A DNA stretch of 54,157 nt from Novosphingobium sp. HII-3 (GCF_002916655.1 NZ_PPSM01000016.1:1-54157), one strand, 5' to 3'. Positions 10,712 to 19,914 are shown, counted from the stretch's first letter. Numbers and translations are program-made. Notes: generated from the sequence alone by a model not told the origin.

Positions 10712-11596
10712 ATGACCGTTCAAATGAGCGATCTGATCCGATCCTTGCGCCTGTTCGTTCGCCTCACGGAAGAAGGCAGCTTCTCCGCGCTCGGACGCAG
10801 CCAGAACTTAAGCCACACCACGATCGCTCGAGCCATCAGTGACCTGGAACTCCATTTCGGTGTCAGGCTGTTCCAACGCACCACCCGCCGTCAGGTTCTT
10901 ACGACAGACGGCGAACGGTTGCTGGAACACGCGGTGGCGATTCTCGACCAGGTCGGCCTTGCGGAAAGCGACCTTGCGGGCGCCGTGGCAGCCCGGGGTC
11001 TGGTACGGATCGGTGTGACGACGGCACTGGGGCTGCACTATGCCGAGCGGCTCGGCCGGCTCTCCGAACAGCATCCCGAGCTGCTGGTCGAATGGCTGAT
11101 GGCCGATTGGCACGATGCGACCGATCATGGCGGCCTTGATCTGTGGCTCTGGGTGGGGGAAGACGGCGCCGAAGGCACGCTTTTGGGGCACTTGCCCCGG
11201 ATACTGGCCGCCTCGCCGGGGTACCTTCGCAGGCACGGTGTCCCCGTTTCCGTCAGCGACCTCGCGGGGCACCAGTGCCTGGCCTATGGCTACGCCGCCC
11301 GGCCAAGCCCATGGCTCCTTGAGGGGAAGGAATTCAGCGTCACGGGCTTCCTGCGGGCAAACAGCAGTGAAGCGATACTGCGCGCTGCACGCGGCGGTGG
11401 CGGCATCGGGCTGCTTCCGCGTATCCAGGTGGAGGAAGACCTCGCACGCGGGCTGCTCACCCACGTCCTGCCGCAGGTTGCAATTCCGCCCGTCGCCGTC
11501 CTGATCGCCCACGGCTTTCGAGGCATGAGGATGCCGATGCGAACACGCGTTGCCCTGGACTTCCTGGTCGAGCATTTCCCGCACCCGCCCGGCTGA
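10712..11596 (+). CDS. LysR-family transcriptional regulator
   Basis: 294 residues, typical for the family. An N-terminal winged HTH (about residues 8-68: LRLFVRLTEEGSFSALGRSQ then TTIARAISDLELHFGVRLFQRTTR) is followed by a substrate-binding domain starting near LVRIGVTTALG. The start at 10712 (or the ATG at 10724) places the HTH at the N-terminus; the longer frame upstream overlaps the divergent gene and adds no domain. It is divergent from the CoA-transferase gene, the usual LysR arrangement, so it probably controls that gene and itself from the shared 109-bp region. The inducer is unknown. Confidence 0.9.
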   Translation: MTVQMSDLIRSLRLFVRLTEEGSFSALGRSQNLSHTTIARAISDLELHFGVRLFQRTTRRQVLTTDGERLLEHAVAILDQVGLAESDLAGAVAARGLVRIGVTTALGLHYAERLGRLSEQHPELLVEWLMADWHDATDHGGLDLWLWVGEDGAEGTLLGHLPRILAASPGYLRRHGVPVSVSDLAGHQCLAYGYAARPSPWLLEGKEFSVTGFLRANSSEAILRAARGGGGIGLLPRIQVEEDLARGLLTHVLPQVAIPPVAVLIAHGFRGMRMPMRTRVALDFLVEHFPHPPG

Positions 11597-11892
11597 CTGA
11601 TTCGCCGCCGTACGGAAGCGCCGGCAGGGTTCCAGTAGCCATGAATGCTCAGAAAGGATGGGGCCACGCCCGGTCGTCAGGGTCGATTTGCGCTGAACCG
11701 TTGTTCTACTCGCCTTTTATCAACGCTTTGTTGCTGGTGCCCGCTTTCATGCCCTCTAGGGTGATATACAGATAGACCAGACGGCTGACTGGTGAATGCA
11801 TCGGACATCACTTGGCCGTTGGGGTTGACCTTACGTCGCGGGCCCGGGGGGCGGGCCGCCGTGGACTTGGTCTGAAGTGCTTGAGAGTGCGT
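11597..11892. other. intergenic region between the LysR gene and a small unknown gene
   Basis: I see no gene here. A GATATACAGATAG stretch around 11763-11775 could supply a -10 for the small gene that follows, but no good -35 is visible. A GC-rich block (GGGCCCGGGGGGCGGGCC, about 11839-11856) could form a leader hairpin. Confidence 0.3.
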
Positions 11893-12231
11893 ATGGCGGA
11901 TACGACAGGTTGGGGGTTGGGCAGCGGGAACGCTCCAGCCTCGGGGGCGCAGCAGGAATACTGGTTCTCTCTGAAGCTGCGGGTGGATTCACCCGAGCAG
12001 CTTTGGCAGGCGGCCGCCCTGCGGTGCCTGAGCCAGTCCAACCTCAGCCCGGCAGAGGTGGAGGAGATAATTGGCCCAATCGAGGACCCGTCCGTCTCCG
12101 ATTGCCTCATGATCCTGGCTCTGCCGGAACGCATCCCCGGCTGCAGTCGGCTTGATACGATCCTTGCCCACACGAGGCCGGACGGAGACCGAACGTCCCC
12201 GGATGTCGAGCCGGTGTCGATTCTCGACTGA
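11893..12231 (+). CDS. hypothetical protein, 112 aa
   Basis: The product is acidic and soluble, with no signal peptide, membrane segment or recognised motif. The central part (EYWFSLKLRVDSPEQLWQAA) looks like a folded alpha/beta segment; both ends are low in complexity. The ATG at 11893 is preferred to upstream codons because the extension reads as Arg/Gly-rich leader translation. Its stop lies 8 bp from the stop of convergent flgD, at the very border of the flagellar island. Function unknown. Confidence 0.55.
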   Translation: MADTTGWGLGSGNAPASGAQQEYWFSLKLRVDSPEQLWQAAALRCLSQSNLSPAEVEEIIGPIEDPSVSDCLMILALPERIPGCSRLDTILAHTRPDGDRTSPDVEPVSILD

Positions 12232-12239
12232 TTTTGCCA

Positions 12240-12902
12240 TCAATCCTCGCTGCCGGCGGTGAGAGCGACCAGTCCAGTCGCCGAGAAGCGGATGCCGTTG
12301 ACGCCGAGCATGATGCTGGATCCGTCGGTCACGACATCGTCCACGCGGCCGACCGAGTTGATGGTGGTCGTGAGGCTTGATCCAGACGCGTTCACGGTGC
12401 TTATGGACAGCGTATAGGCGCCTGGCTCAGCCTTGCTGCCGTCCGACTTTGTCCCGTCCCACTCGAACGTTCCCTGAGCGTCCGGGTCCAGTGCCACGGT
12501 CGCGACCGTGGCGCCCAGCGAGTCCTTCACAGTTGCGGTGATCGTGGAGGGGGAACCGTCGACGTAGTACGTCCAGCGCGCCGGGGCATCGCCCAGACCG
12601 GAGACAGGTGAATCGAAGCGGGCCTCCCGGCCGATATAGCTGGAGGCCTGCGCCATCTGCTGGGAGAGGAGCTGGCTCATGATGTCGTCCAGCTTGCCGG
12701 TCTGCTGGATCGACTGCTCTACCTGCGAATACTGCACCAGCTGTGCCGTGTACTCCGATGTGTCCATGGGATCGAGCGGGTCCTGGTTCGTCATCTGCGT
12801 CGTGAGCAGCTTGAGGAACAGGTTGTAATCGGCCAGGAGGCCCGAGGTGGCTCCGGCCGTCGCGCTGATGCCCTTGGTCGCTGTATCGGTAACGGTGGTC
12901 AT
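12240..12902 (-). CDS. flgD: flagellar hook capping protein FlgD
   Basis: 220 residues. The N-terminal capping segment has the family pattern YNLFLKLLTTQMTNQDPLDP followed by YTAQLVQYSQVEQSIQ. The C-terminal FlgD Ig/tudor-like part contains GTFEWDGTKSDG and ends with SIMLGVNGIRFS. FlgD sits at the growing hook tip outside the cell and lets FlgE subunits polymerise. It is the last gene of the fliF-fliN-flbD-like-flhA-fliK-flgD run and lies 8 bp after fliK, so it is cotranscribed with the hook-length ruler. Confidence 0.95.
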   Translation of the reverse strand: MTTVTDTATKGISATAGATSGLLADYNLFLKLLTTQMTNQDPLDPMDTSEYTAQLVQYSQVEQSIQQTGKLDDIMSQLLSQQMAQASSYIGREARFDSPVSGLGDAPARWTYYVDGSPSTITATVKDSLGATVATVALDPDAQGTFEWDGTKSDGSKAEPGAYTLSISTVNASGSSLTTTINSVGRVDDVVTDGSSIMLGVNGIRFSATGLVALTAGSED

Positions 12903-12910
12903 AGGCTGCC

Positions 12911-14443
12911 TTATGCCATGAGGTCGACTTGGCCGCTGCCTCGCAACGACGGGAGGATGGGCGCGGCGATCTCCTGCTGGTCAGGATAGACACCCCCGTC
13001 GCCTGCGGGAGATGTCGGCACATGCGGGCGAGCGCCATGGCGCTGCTGCCCGCCTGCGCCACTTTCGAAGCGGAGCGACTGCGTGTCGGCACGCACGCCC
13101 GCATCGGCCAGGGCACGATCAAGCTGGCCGCTTTCCCGCTTCATCAGGTCCAGAGCCATCGCGTTGTCCGATGAGACGACCGCGCGCAGCGTGCCATCCT
13201 CGGAAAAGGAAAGCTCCACGTCCACCCGGCCCAGATGCTGCGGCGCCAGCCGGATCAGCAAGATCTCGCCCGCGCCGCGATCGACACGGTCCACCGCCCT
13301 TGCGATCGCAACACCGATGTCATTGCCGAACCGCCCCTCCCGCAGAGCGACGGTCGCCTCGGCCCCGTGACTTGCCGGCGGACGGGCCATTGCCGGAGAG
13401 GCCGCAGACGACGAACGCTCCAGAACGGCGTTGATGTGCTGATCGAAAGAAGGCCCATCGGCAGCGGTGCCGGCCCTTGCGCCCTCAGACACCGCCAGGT
13501 CGGGGGAAGCCGGAGCAAGCGCGTCAGGTGCGTCCCGCGGCACCGACGCCGGATCGGTGGCGCTCCGCTCGTGGCTGACGGCCGAAGGCTGGATCTGTAT
13601 CGCCCTTTCGCTCTGCGCGCCTGTCACCGGACGTTCGATTGCCGGTATCACGACTGCTACCGGCAAAGCGCTGGCAGCCGGAGAAGCCGCGCTGTCCTGA
13701 TCCTCCGTGTGGATGGCGACAGCGTCCTCGTTCGTCGTGGCCCTCACCTCGGGCGACTCCGCAACGAGGTCGGTGGTTCCGGCAGCTTCGGCCCCCTTGC
13801 TCACGCCATCTTCACCGGGGAAAACCAGCGGCGGCTGCAACGGCAGGTCAATCGCGACCGCAGGTGTCGCGCGCGGCTCCTCCTCCTGCGAGGCAGGTGA
13901 AGCTTGCGGATCCTCCGGTGTCAGCGCCGGGGCCTGCACTGCGGGAAGAGGCTCCGGTTCCGAAACAGCTGCATCGGCAAACGGAGCAGCAAGGAAAGCG
14001 GGCGCGTCGCCACTCGATCCCTCCGGCCCAACAGCGGGCACGCTCCCAGCCTCGGCATCGACCGCGACCGGCGCCATGTCCACCCGCAGGGAGCCATCCG
14101 CCTGCTCACCGACCTGCGGTGGCCTAGGAATGGAAATAACAGGGTCAGTCACTGAACGTACGGACACCGCCGACACCGTTTCGGCTGCCTTCATCAACAG
14201 TGCGCCTGGAACGGATGACCGGGACACCCCCTCGTCCCTCGCAGCCGTCCCTTGCGGTGCCTCAGCGACACCCGGCAGCGGCGACACTGCCACCGCCCCG
14301 TCTGGCATGCCCCCTCCGCTCACCGCCTCCAGCACGGCCGCGAAGAGCACGCCCGGCTGGGCCCCGGCTGCCGATGCGGACGCCGGCATCGGCCCGGTGA
14401 GAACGGCCGTCGATACAGGAAAAGGAAACGGGGTGAGTGCCAT
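12911..14443 (-). CDS. fliK: flagellar hook-length control protein FliK
   Basis: 510 residues. A long low-complexity Ala/Pro/Ser/Glu-rich N-terminal and middle part (ruler) is followed by the conserved C-terminal FliK domain (about residues 385-475). That domain has GEILLIRLAPQHLGRVDVEL, the LxPxxLGxVeV signature, and a following helix DLMKRESGQLDRALADAGV. FliK measures hook length and makes FlhB switch export from hook to filament subunits. It lies between flhA and flgD in one operon. The long disordered middle is expected for the family and is poorly conserved. Confidence 0.92.
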   Translation of the reverse strand: MALTPFPFPVSTAVLTGPMPASASAAGAQPGVLFAAVLEAVSGGGMPDGAVAVSPLPGVAEAPQGTAARDEGVSRSSVPGALLMKAAETVSAVSVRSVTDPVISIPRPPQVGEQADGSLRVDMAPVAVDAEAGSVPAVGPEGSSGDAPAFLAAPFADAAVSEPEPLPAVQAPALTPEDPQASPASQEEEPRATPAVAIDLPLQPPLVFPGEDGVSKGAEAAGTTDLVAESPEVRATTNEDAVAIHTEDQDSAASPAASALPVAVVIPAIERPVTGAQSERAIQIQPSAVSHERSATDPASVPRDAPDALAPASPDLAVSEGARAGTAADGPSFDQHINAVLERSSSAASPAMARPPASHGAEATVALREGRFGNDIGVAIARAVDRVDRGAGEILLIRLAPQHLGRVDVELSFSEDGTLRAVVSSDNAMALDLMKRESGQLDRALADAGVRADTQSLRFESGAGGQQRHGARPHVPTSPAGDGGVYPDQQEIAAPILPSLRGSGQVDLMA

Positions 14444-14494
14444 CAGACCTCATCATAGAGGGTGCGCGACCAGAACGGTTGCAGCGCATCATCT

Positions 14495-16612
14495 TCATCC
14501 GATCGCGCCCAGGCTGCGCAGCCGTGCGCGCGGATGGATCTCGTTTTGCGAGAGCACAATCGTGGCGGGACGAACACGCTCGATAATGGAGCGCACGAAC
14601 GGCCTCAGGCTGGGGCTGGTCAGCAGGCAGGGGATCTCGCCTTGGGCCGCAAGACGGTCGTAGGTTTCGCGAACCGCCGCGATGAACGCCTGCAACTGGG
14701 AGGGCGCCATCGCAAGGTGGCGATCGTCGCCCTGGCCGATGATCGCCTCCGAAAACGCTTCGTCCCAGACGAGCCCGAGTGCCACGATCGGTATCGTCCC
14801 GTTCAGGGTGTGCTGGGCGGAGATCTGCCGCGCCAGCCGCGCGCGGACATGCTCCGTCACCTGCGTCAGATTGGCTGTGATCGCGCTCGCCTCGGCCACA
14901 CCTTCGAGAATTGTCGGCAGATCCCGGATCGACACACCCTCGGCCAGCAGATTCTGCAGGATACGCTGCACGCCCGAGATGGAAATGCGCGAGGGCACGA
15001 TATCCGCGATCAATTTTGCCGATTCCTTGTGAACCTCGTCGAGCAGCTTTTGCGTTTCCGCATAGGATAGCAGATCCGCGATGTTGTCCTTGACGATCTC
15101 GGTCAGATGCGTGGTGACCACGGTGCCGCAATCGACCACCGTAAGGCCGCGGAATCCGGCCTCCTGGCGCAGTTCGCGTTCGATCCAAAGCGCGGGCAGC
15201 TTGAACACCGGCTCCTGCGTGGCCTCGCCGCTGAGGCCGGTTTCGCCGCCCCCTGCATTGATGACGAGCAGCTTCCCGATGCGCAGTTCGCCGCGCGCGA
15301 TCTCCGTTTCCTTCACGAAGACGACGTACTCGTTCGGCTGAAGCGCCAGGTTGTCCAGGATGCGGACGGCAGGCAGGACAAACCCGTAGTCGATTGCAAG
15401 CTGGCGCCGCAAGGCCCGGACCTGATCGTCCAGGCGAGGCTCTGCGCTGGCGTCGTTGATGAGCGGGAGCAGGGCGTAACCCAATTCGATGCGCAAGGCG
15501 TCCATCTGCAGGGTGCGGGCGATCGGCTCCTCGGCCTGTGCGGCGTTCTGCCGCTGCAGGGCCGCCGCTTCCTCCATACGGGCGGCCGCGCTTGCGGTTT
15601 CAGCCTTGCGGCTCATCGACCATGCCAGCCAGCCGCAAAGCCCGCCCAGCAGCGCGAACGGCAGAAATGGCAGGCCCGGCATGAGCGCCAGCGCCACCAT
15701 GAGGGCACCGGCTATGCCGAAGGCCTTGGGATAGCGGCCAAGCTGCTCCCCAAGCGCAGCCCCGGTCTTGCCGACGACGCCACCCTTCGAAACCAGAAGG
15801 CCCGCAGCCGTGGAAACGATCAGTGCCGGGATCTGGCTGACGAGCCCGTCGCCTACGGTAAGGATCGTGTAGGTCGTGAACGCCTCACCGAAGGGGACGC
15901 CGTGAATGACGGCACCCACGATCAGCCCGACGACAATGTTTATGCCCGTGATGAGCAAGCCGGCGACCGCATCCCCCTTCACGAACTTCGAGGCGCCGTC
16001 CATCGCGCCGTAGAAGCCGCTTTCCGCCTCGATCTCGGCCCGGCGTTCCCGGGCCTGTTCCTCGGTTATCATGCCGGCGTTCAGGTCGGCGTCGATGGCC
16101 ATCTGCTTGCCGGGCATCGCGTCGAGGCTGAAGCGGGCGGCGACTTCGGCGATGCGGCCGGCGCCCTTGGTGATGACCACGAAGTTGATGACGATAAGGA
16201 TCGCGAAGATGGTGAGGCCGATGACCGTCTCGCCCCCCATCAGGAATTCGCCGAAGGCGGCGATCACGCCTCCGGCAGCCTCGTGCCCCTCATGGCCGTG
16301 GCCGAGGATCAGCCGGGTCGAGGCCAGGTTGAGGCCGAGGCGCAGCATCGTCGTGATGAGGAGAATGGTCGGAAAGCTCGACAGCTGAAGCGGCTTTTCG
16401 ATGAAGAGCGCCGTCATCAGGATCAGCACCGAAGCGGTAATCGACAGGGCCAGCCCCATGTCGAGCAACCAGGCCGGCATCGGCAGGATGAGCATCGCGA
16501 TGATCGCGCCCACACCGAGCGCCAGCGCAAGGTCGCGGCCAGGGCCCAACCGCGCTACGAACAGGCCCAGTCTTTCAGGAAGCTGGAATTTCGAGGATGC
16601 CGTGGACGCCAC
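14495..16612 (-). CDS. flhA: flagellar type III export gate protein FlhA
   Basis: 705 residues, the usual size. The N-terminal half has about eight transmembrane segments, with the conserved FHIPEP-region equivalent, RIAEVAARFSLDAMPGKQMAIDADLNAG and ERRAEIEAESGFYGAMDGASKFVKGD. The C-terminal cytoplasmic half (about residue 350 on) forms the chaperone/substrate docking ring and ends near RSLGAIG. It is part of the inner-membrane export gate driven by proton motive force. In this operon it is preceded by the shortened FlbD-like gene (49-bp gap) and followed by fliK. Confidence 0.97.
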   Translation of the reverse strand: MASTASSKFQLPERLGLFVARLGPGRDLALALGVGAIIAMLILPMPAWLLDMGLALSITASVLILMTALFIEKPLQLSSFPTILLITTMLRLGLNLASTRLILGHGHEGHEAAGGVIAAFGEFLMGGETVIGLTIFAILIVINFVVITKGAGRIAEVAARFSLDAMPGKQMAIDADLNAGMITEEQARERRAEIEAESGFYGAMDGASKFVKGDAVAGLLITGINIVVGLIVGAVIHGVPFGEAFTTYTILTVGDGLVSQIPALIVSTAAGLLVSKGGVVGKTGAALGEQLGRYPKAFGIAGALMVALALMPGLPFLPFALLGGLCGWLAWSMSRKAETASAAARMEEAAALQRQNAAQAEEPIARTLQMDALRIELGYALLPLINDASAEPRLDDQVRALRRQLAIDYGFVLPAVRILDNLALQPNEYVVFVKETEIARGELRIGKLLVINAGGGETGLSGEATQEPVFKLPALWIERELRQEAGFRGLTVVDCGTVVTTHLTEIVKDNIADLLSYAETQKLLDEVHKESAKLIADIVPSRISISGVQRILQNLLAEGVSIRDLPTILEGVAEASAITANLTQVTEHVRARLARQISAQHTLNGTIPIVALGLVWDEAFSEAIIGQGDDRHLAMAPSQLQAFIAAVRETYDRLAAQGEIPCLLTSPSLRPFVRSIIERVRPATIVLSQNEIHPRARLRSLGAIG

Positions 16613-16661
16613 AGTCAGGCCCTGCCCCTCGGCGAAGGCTGCACCGCTTCCCGCTCACCCT

Positions 16662-17123
16662 TCACGTCACGGCCCCATCTTGCTGCCGGGGGGCGTTGGC
16701 GGACGACGGCGGCACCTCCATTCCCTCCGCGCTGAAGGACCGGAGTTTGTTGCGCATGGTCCGCACCGAAATACCCAGCATCGCCGCCGCCGCGCTGCGA
16801 TTGCCCCCGCAGTGGTGCAGCGTCTGGAGTATAAGCTCCCGCTCGACGTCGGCGATGTTCTGCCCGACGAGGCCGGAGACCGAAGCCGTCACCGAACCTC
16901 CGACGCCTCGGAGGCGGGATAGAACGTCCTTCAGGTTGACTGAAAGATCGACCACGACGACGTCCGTGCCGGAGCCGGCCCAATCGTCCAGAGTCGCCTG
17001 GTTCGCCGCACCGACGCCGATCCTGGTGGCGGACCCGCGCACCATTTCGGCCGCAAGGCGCGTCGCCTCGGTCAGTTCCCCCACCAGCCGCAGGCGCGTG
17101 GGATGAGGAGAAGGGCCGATCAT
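16662..17123 (-). CDS. FlbD-like regulator lacking the AAA+ domain (receiver remnant plus Fis HTH)
   Basis: 153 residues. The C-terminus (about 91-130, VERELILQTLHHCGGNRSAA then MLGISVRTMRNKLRSF) is a clear Fis-type HTH as found at the end of NtrC-family activators. Residues about 9-75 resemble the degenerate receiver of Caulobacter FlbD (GTDVVVVDLSVNLKDVL). The about 240-residue AAA+ ATPase with its GAFTGA loop and Walker motifs, normally between these parts, is entirely absent. The protein can therefore probably bind DNA but cannot open sigma-54 promoters. Its place between fliN and flhA in an operon matches flbD-type synteny. There is no frameshift in the remaining reading frame, so it looks like a stable shortened form and not decay. 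The name flbD is not used because function must differ. Confidence 0.82.
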   Translation of the reverse strand: MIGPSPHPTRLRLVGELTEATRLAAEMVRGSATRIGVGAANQATLDDWAGSGTDVVVVDLSVNLKDVLSRLRGVGGSVTASVSGLVGQNIADVERELILQTLHHCGGNRSAAAAMLGISVRTMRNKLRSFSAEGMEVPPSSANAPRQQDGAVT

Positions 17124-17485
17124 CAGCCCTCCTTGCGAACGATCTCGGTCAGCGTGACGCCGAGAGTGGCATCGATCAGCACGACCTCGCCCCGCGCAAT
17201 GAGGCGGTTGTTCACGAAGATGTCGACCGGCTCTCCCACACGGCGGTCCAGTTCGACGACCATGCCAGGCTTGAGGCGGAGCAGGTCGCCGATGTCCATC
17301 TTGGACCGGCCAAGCACCGCCTGCACCTTGACGGGAACATCGAAGACGGCTTGCAGATCGTCGGGCGTGGGAGGCGTTGACGGCCGGGGCGGCAGCGTGG
17401 TCGTCGCCTGATCCGCTGTATCGCCGTCCGGCTCGTCCGGCAGATGCGCAGGGGCGAGTTGCCGAGGTTCAAGCTCGTCGCTCAT
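17123..17485 (-). CDS. fliN: flagellar motor switch protein FliN
   Basis: 120 residues. A Pro/Asp-rich linker (about 1-40) is followed by a SpoA domain (about 45-118): VFDVPVKVQAVLGRSKMDIG, LLRLKPGMVVELDRRVGEPVDIFVNN and RLIARGEVVLIDATLGVTLTEI. It forms the bottom of the C-ring with FliM and FliG and helps dock FliH. Its stop overlaps the FlbD-like start by one base, and it follows fliF by 10 bp. A second, bare SpoA gene lies at 30611-30844, so there are two FliN-type proteins in this locus. Confidence 0.93.
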   Translation of the reverse strand: MSDELEPRQLAPAHLPDEPDGDTADQATTTLPPRPSTPPTPDDLQAVFDVPVKVQAVLGRSKMDIGDLLRLKPGMVVELDRRVGEPVDIFVNNRLIARGEVVLIDATLGVTLTEIVRKEG

Positions 17486-17495
17486 CGGTTACCTT

Positions 17496-19061
17496 TCACG
17501 TGTTCATCCACTGGCGAATGACGGAGGCGGACTCCGCCGGATTGGAGGCGATGGTTTCTCCGATCCGATTGATGGCCGAGAGCTTCACCCGCCCGTCGAC
17601 ATGTGCGAGCGCGATTTCCTGGTCGAGCAGGGTTTCCGGATCGGTTACCGGTTCCAGTTGGCCGAGCGTGACGAAGCCCTCGGAAGCGCCGTTGCCACCG
17701 TCCTCGGGCGCCGGCGCGGGTAACAGGGCCGGTGCATTGGGCCGCCGCAACATGCGGATAGCGAAGAGCACGATACCGCCCACCAGCAGGATCTTCAGGA
17801 TGTCGAGAATGCGATCCACCGTCAGCCCGAACGGCAGGCCGCCTTCGAAGCTGTCGAGTTCCTGTGCGGCGAAGGGCATATTCTCGACGACGACGCTGTC
17901 GCCACGCTCGCTGTCGAAGCCGACGGCGTTCTCGACAAGCCGCTGAAGGCGTTCCAACTGGGGCTGGGGCAATCCTTTTTCGCCGCCGTCCACCATGACC
18001 GCCACGGTGAGGCGCTTCACCTGGCCCGGGGTGCGCACCGCCACCTTCTGCACGCGGCTGTTCTGGTACGTGACGTCCTCCGAGGTCTCGTTCTGCGCCG
18101 AGCGACGGCTGTCCCCGCCGCCGCCTGCGACGGCGCCCTCGTTCTCGGGAAGCTGCGCGGCGACGGTGGCGCCTTGCGCCCCGGCAGCGTTCTCGTTGCT
18201 CTGGTTGTTGGATTCGACCGTGACCTGGTGCTGGACGACCTGCTTGTCGGGATCGAAGGTTTCGGATTCCTCGCGCACCTGATCCCGCTCAAGAACCGCG
18301 GAAACTTCGGCACGCACCTTGCCCTGGCCGACGATCGGCTCGACCATCGTTTCGATCTGGTCGCGCAGACGCGCCTCGACGGCGGCCTGCCGGTCCTCGA
18401 TGTCGCTGGCCCCGCCCTCACCCTCTCCGGCCCGTGCGAGCAGAGCCCCGGTCTGGTCCACGACGGAAACCGCTTCGGGGGACAGGTCGGGCACCGCGGA
18501 GGAAACGAGATAGCGGATCGCCTGCACGGCCTCCCCGGGAAGACGGCCGCTGGTCTTCACCGTCACCGCAGCGCTCGCCTCGCGCGGCTCCGTCTCGAAC
18601 ATTGCGCGCTCGGGCATGACGACATGGACGCGCGCGCGGCTGACCCGATCGAGGCTTTCAATGGAACGGACAAGTTCGCCCTCTACCGCGCGTGTCTCGT
18701 TCAGCTTGGCGCGGGACGAGGAAATGCCGAACGGCTCCTCCTCATCCAGCACTTCATAGCCGATCTTGCCGCCCAGCTTTTCGGAAGCCATGGCCATGCG
18801 CAGTTCCGGCAGCTTGTCTACAGGCGCCATGATGGCGGTCCCATCGGCTGAAAGCTGGAAGGGCACCGCCTGCGCCTTCAGCTTTTCAGTGATGGTTGCC
18901 GCCGCTGCCGGGTCGAGATCGGTGTAGAGGTAGCCCATCGCGCTTTGCGGCGTGCGCATGGCAACCCAGCCGAGCCCCGCGAGCAGGGCAAGCGCGACGG
19001 CCGCCATGGCAGCCGCCCGGCGCACGCCGATCTGCCCTACGAAATTGCGCAACGCGTCCAA
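17496..19061 (-). CDS. fliF: flagellar MS-ring protein FliF
   Basis: 521 residues. An N-terminal transmembrane helix (about 15-35) is followed by the YscJ/FliF ring-building domains (YLYTDLDPAAAATITEKLKA, AIMAPVDKLPELRMAMASEK), a Ser/Gly/Asn-rich beta-collar region, and a second transmembrane helix (about 425-445, RILDILKILLVGGIVLFAIRML). A short cytoplasmic tail ends with IASNPAESASVIRQWMN, the FliG-binding part. It makes the inner-membrane base ring on which the C-ring assembles. It is the first gene of its operon, with the CCTATA box 46 bp upstream. Confidence 0.96.
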   Translation of the reverse strand: MDALRNFVGQIGVRRAAAMAAVALALLAGLGWVAMRTPQSAMGYLYTDLDPAAAATITEKLKAQAVPFQLSADGTAIMAPVDKLPELRMAMASEKLGGKIGYEVLDEEEPFGISSSRAKLNETRAVEGELVRSIESLDRVSRARVHVVMPERAMFETEPREASAAVTVKTSGRLPGEAVQAIRYLVSSAVPDLSPEAVSVVDQTGALLARAGEGEGGASDIEDRQAAVEARLRDQIETMVEPIVGQGKVRAEVSAVLERDQVREESETFDPDKQVVQHQVTVESNNQSNENAAGAQGATVAAQLPENEGAVAGGGGDSRRSAQNETSEDVTYQNSRVQKVAVRTPGQVKRLTVAVMVDGGEKGLPQPQLERLQRLVENAVGFDSERGDSVVVENMPFAAQELDSFEGGLPFGLTVDRILDILKILLVGGIVLFAIRMLRRPNAPALLPAPAPEDGGNGASEGFVTLGQLEPVTDPETLLDQEIALAHVDGRVKLSAINRIGETIASNPAESASVIRQWMNT

Positions 19062-19107
19062 GTGCCGCCTTCCTCGATGAACGGCACCGCTGCGCGACGC
19101 CTTCGAG

Positions 19108-19123
19108 GGTATTATAGGATAAG
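19108..19123 (-). promoter_or_regulatory. CCTATA flagellar box upstream of fliF
   Basis: In the direction of fliF this reads CTTATCCTATAATACC, 46 bp before the start codon. It shares ATCCTATAAT with the flbT site and TATCCTA with the flgE site. No consistent -35 element is visible 15-19 bp upstream. Confidence 0.65.
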
Positions 19124-19184
19124 ACTAGGCAAGACTTGCCGGGTTCATGGAAATTTGTGTCGCGGCGTCGCCCTGCAAAGGCGA

Positions 19185-19910
19185 TCAAGCCTCGCGCGGC
19201 ACCCGGCCATCTGGCATGCCGCGCTGGGTGGCAGGTCGCAGCACCCCGTCGAGTTCGGCCAGCACGGCGGCGCGGCGGGCCTGCGCGTCCACATCCAGGC
19301 CGCCCGCGTTCCAGTCGATACGCGCGTCTCCCGGTGCCACCTCCTCGTCGCTGACGACGGTAATGGACAGCGCACGACCGGCACGGCCTTCGCGGGCCTC
19401 GATCAGCGCCGCGATATCCTCGCACATCTCGGGATTGGCGCGCACGACCAGCGCGGTCCCGCGCACCACCTGATCGAGCGCACGGCCCAGAGCCTCGTCA
19501 ATGGCCCTTGCCGGAGCCTCATCAATGGCATGGCCGGCCAGCATTTCCGCCGCATGAAAGGCCACGGCCCCGGCTTCACCCACCATCCGCTGCGCCGCTT
19601 CGTCAAAGCGGCACTCGACGAGATCCAAGGAGGCGTAAAGCGCGTCCGTTGCTGCAAGCAGCGCCTCGCCGCGTTCCGTCCGCGCCTGCGCGGCTCCGGC
19701 CTCAAAGCCGTCGGCGCGAGCGCGGGCAAGCTCCGCGGCATGTTCAGCCTTCATCCGCTCGACAAGCGCCTGCAGATCCTCCACCTGCTCCTGAAGCGCT
19801 TCAAAGGAAGGCTCATCCGGCAGCTGCGGCGGTGCGACCGGCGTGTCGACCTTGTGAAAGAACACCCGGTCGAAGCCGAAGGGCTGTATGGTGGCCGCAG
19901 CGTCCATCAT
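19185..19910 (-). CDS. fliH: flagellar export ATPase regulator FliH
   Basis: About 241 residues. The N-terminus has IQPFGFDRVF, typical of alphaproteobacterial FliH. A coiled-coil middle follows (about 25-85, EALQEQVEDLQALVERMKAEH), then the C-terminal V/A-ATPase E-subunit-like domain (ALDQVVRGTALVVRANPEMC). FliH holds the export ATPase FliI in check and links it to the C-ring. It starts within a few bases of the fliG stop (GTG 19913, ATG 19910 or ATG 19907 are all possible), so the two are translationally coupled. The closing residues after about 225 are variable. Confidence 0.88.
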   Translation of the reverse strand: MMDAAATIQPFGFDRVFFHKVDTPVAPPQLPDEPSFEALQEQVEDLQALVERMKAEHAAELARARADGFEAGAAQARTERGEALLAATDALYASLDLVECRFDEAAQRMVGEAGAVAFHAAEMLAGHAIDEAPARAIDEALGRALDQVVRGTALVVRANPEMCEDIAALIEAREGRAGRALSITVVSDEEVAPGDARIDWNAGGLDVDAQARRAAVLAELDGVLRPATQRGMPDGRVPREA

Positions 19911-19914
19911 CACC

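Noticed and set aside
14444..14470. CTCTATGATG before fliK as a flagellar box
   Set aside because: It differs from the box at core positions and fliK follows flhA closely within the operon, so it does not need its own promoter.
15107..16735. 542-codon open frame opposite flhA
   Set aside because: It lies on the antisense strand of a certain FlhA and its translation is Arg/Asp/Gln-rich without any fold signature. High GC makes such antisense frames common.
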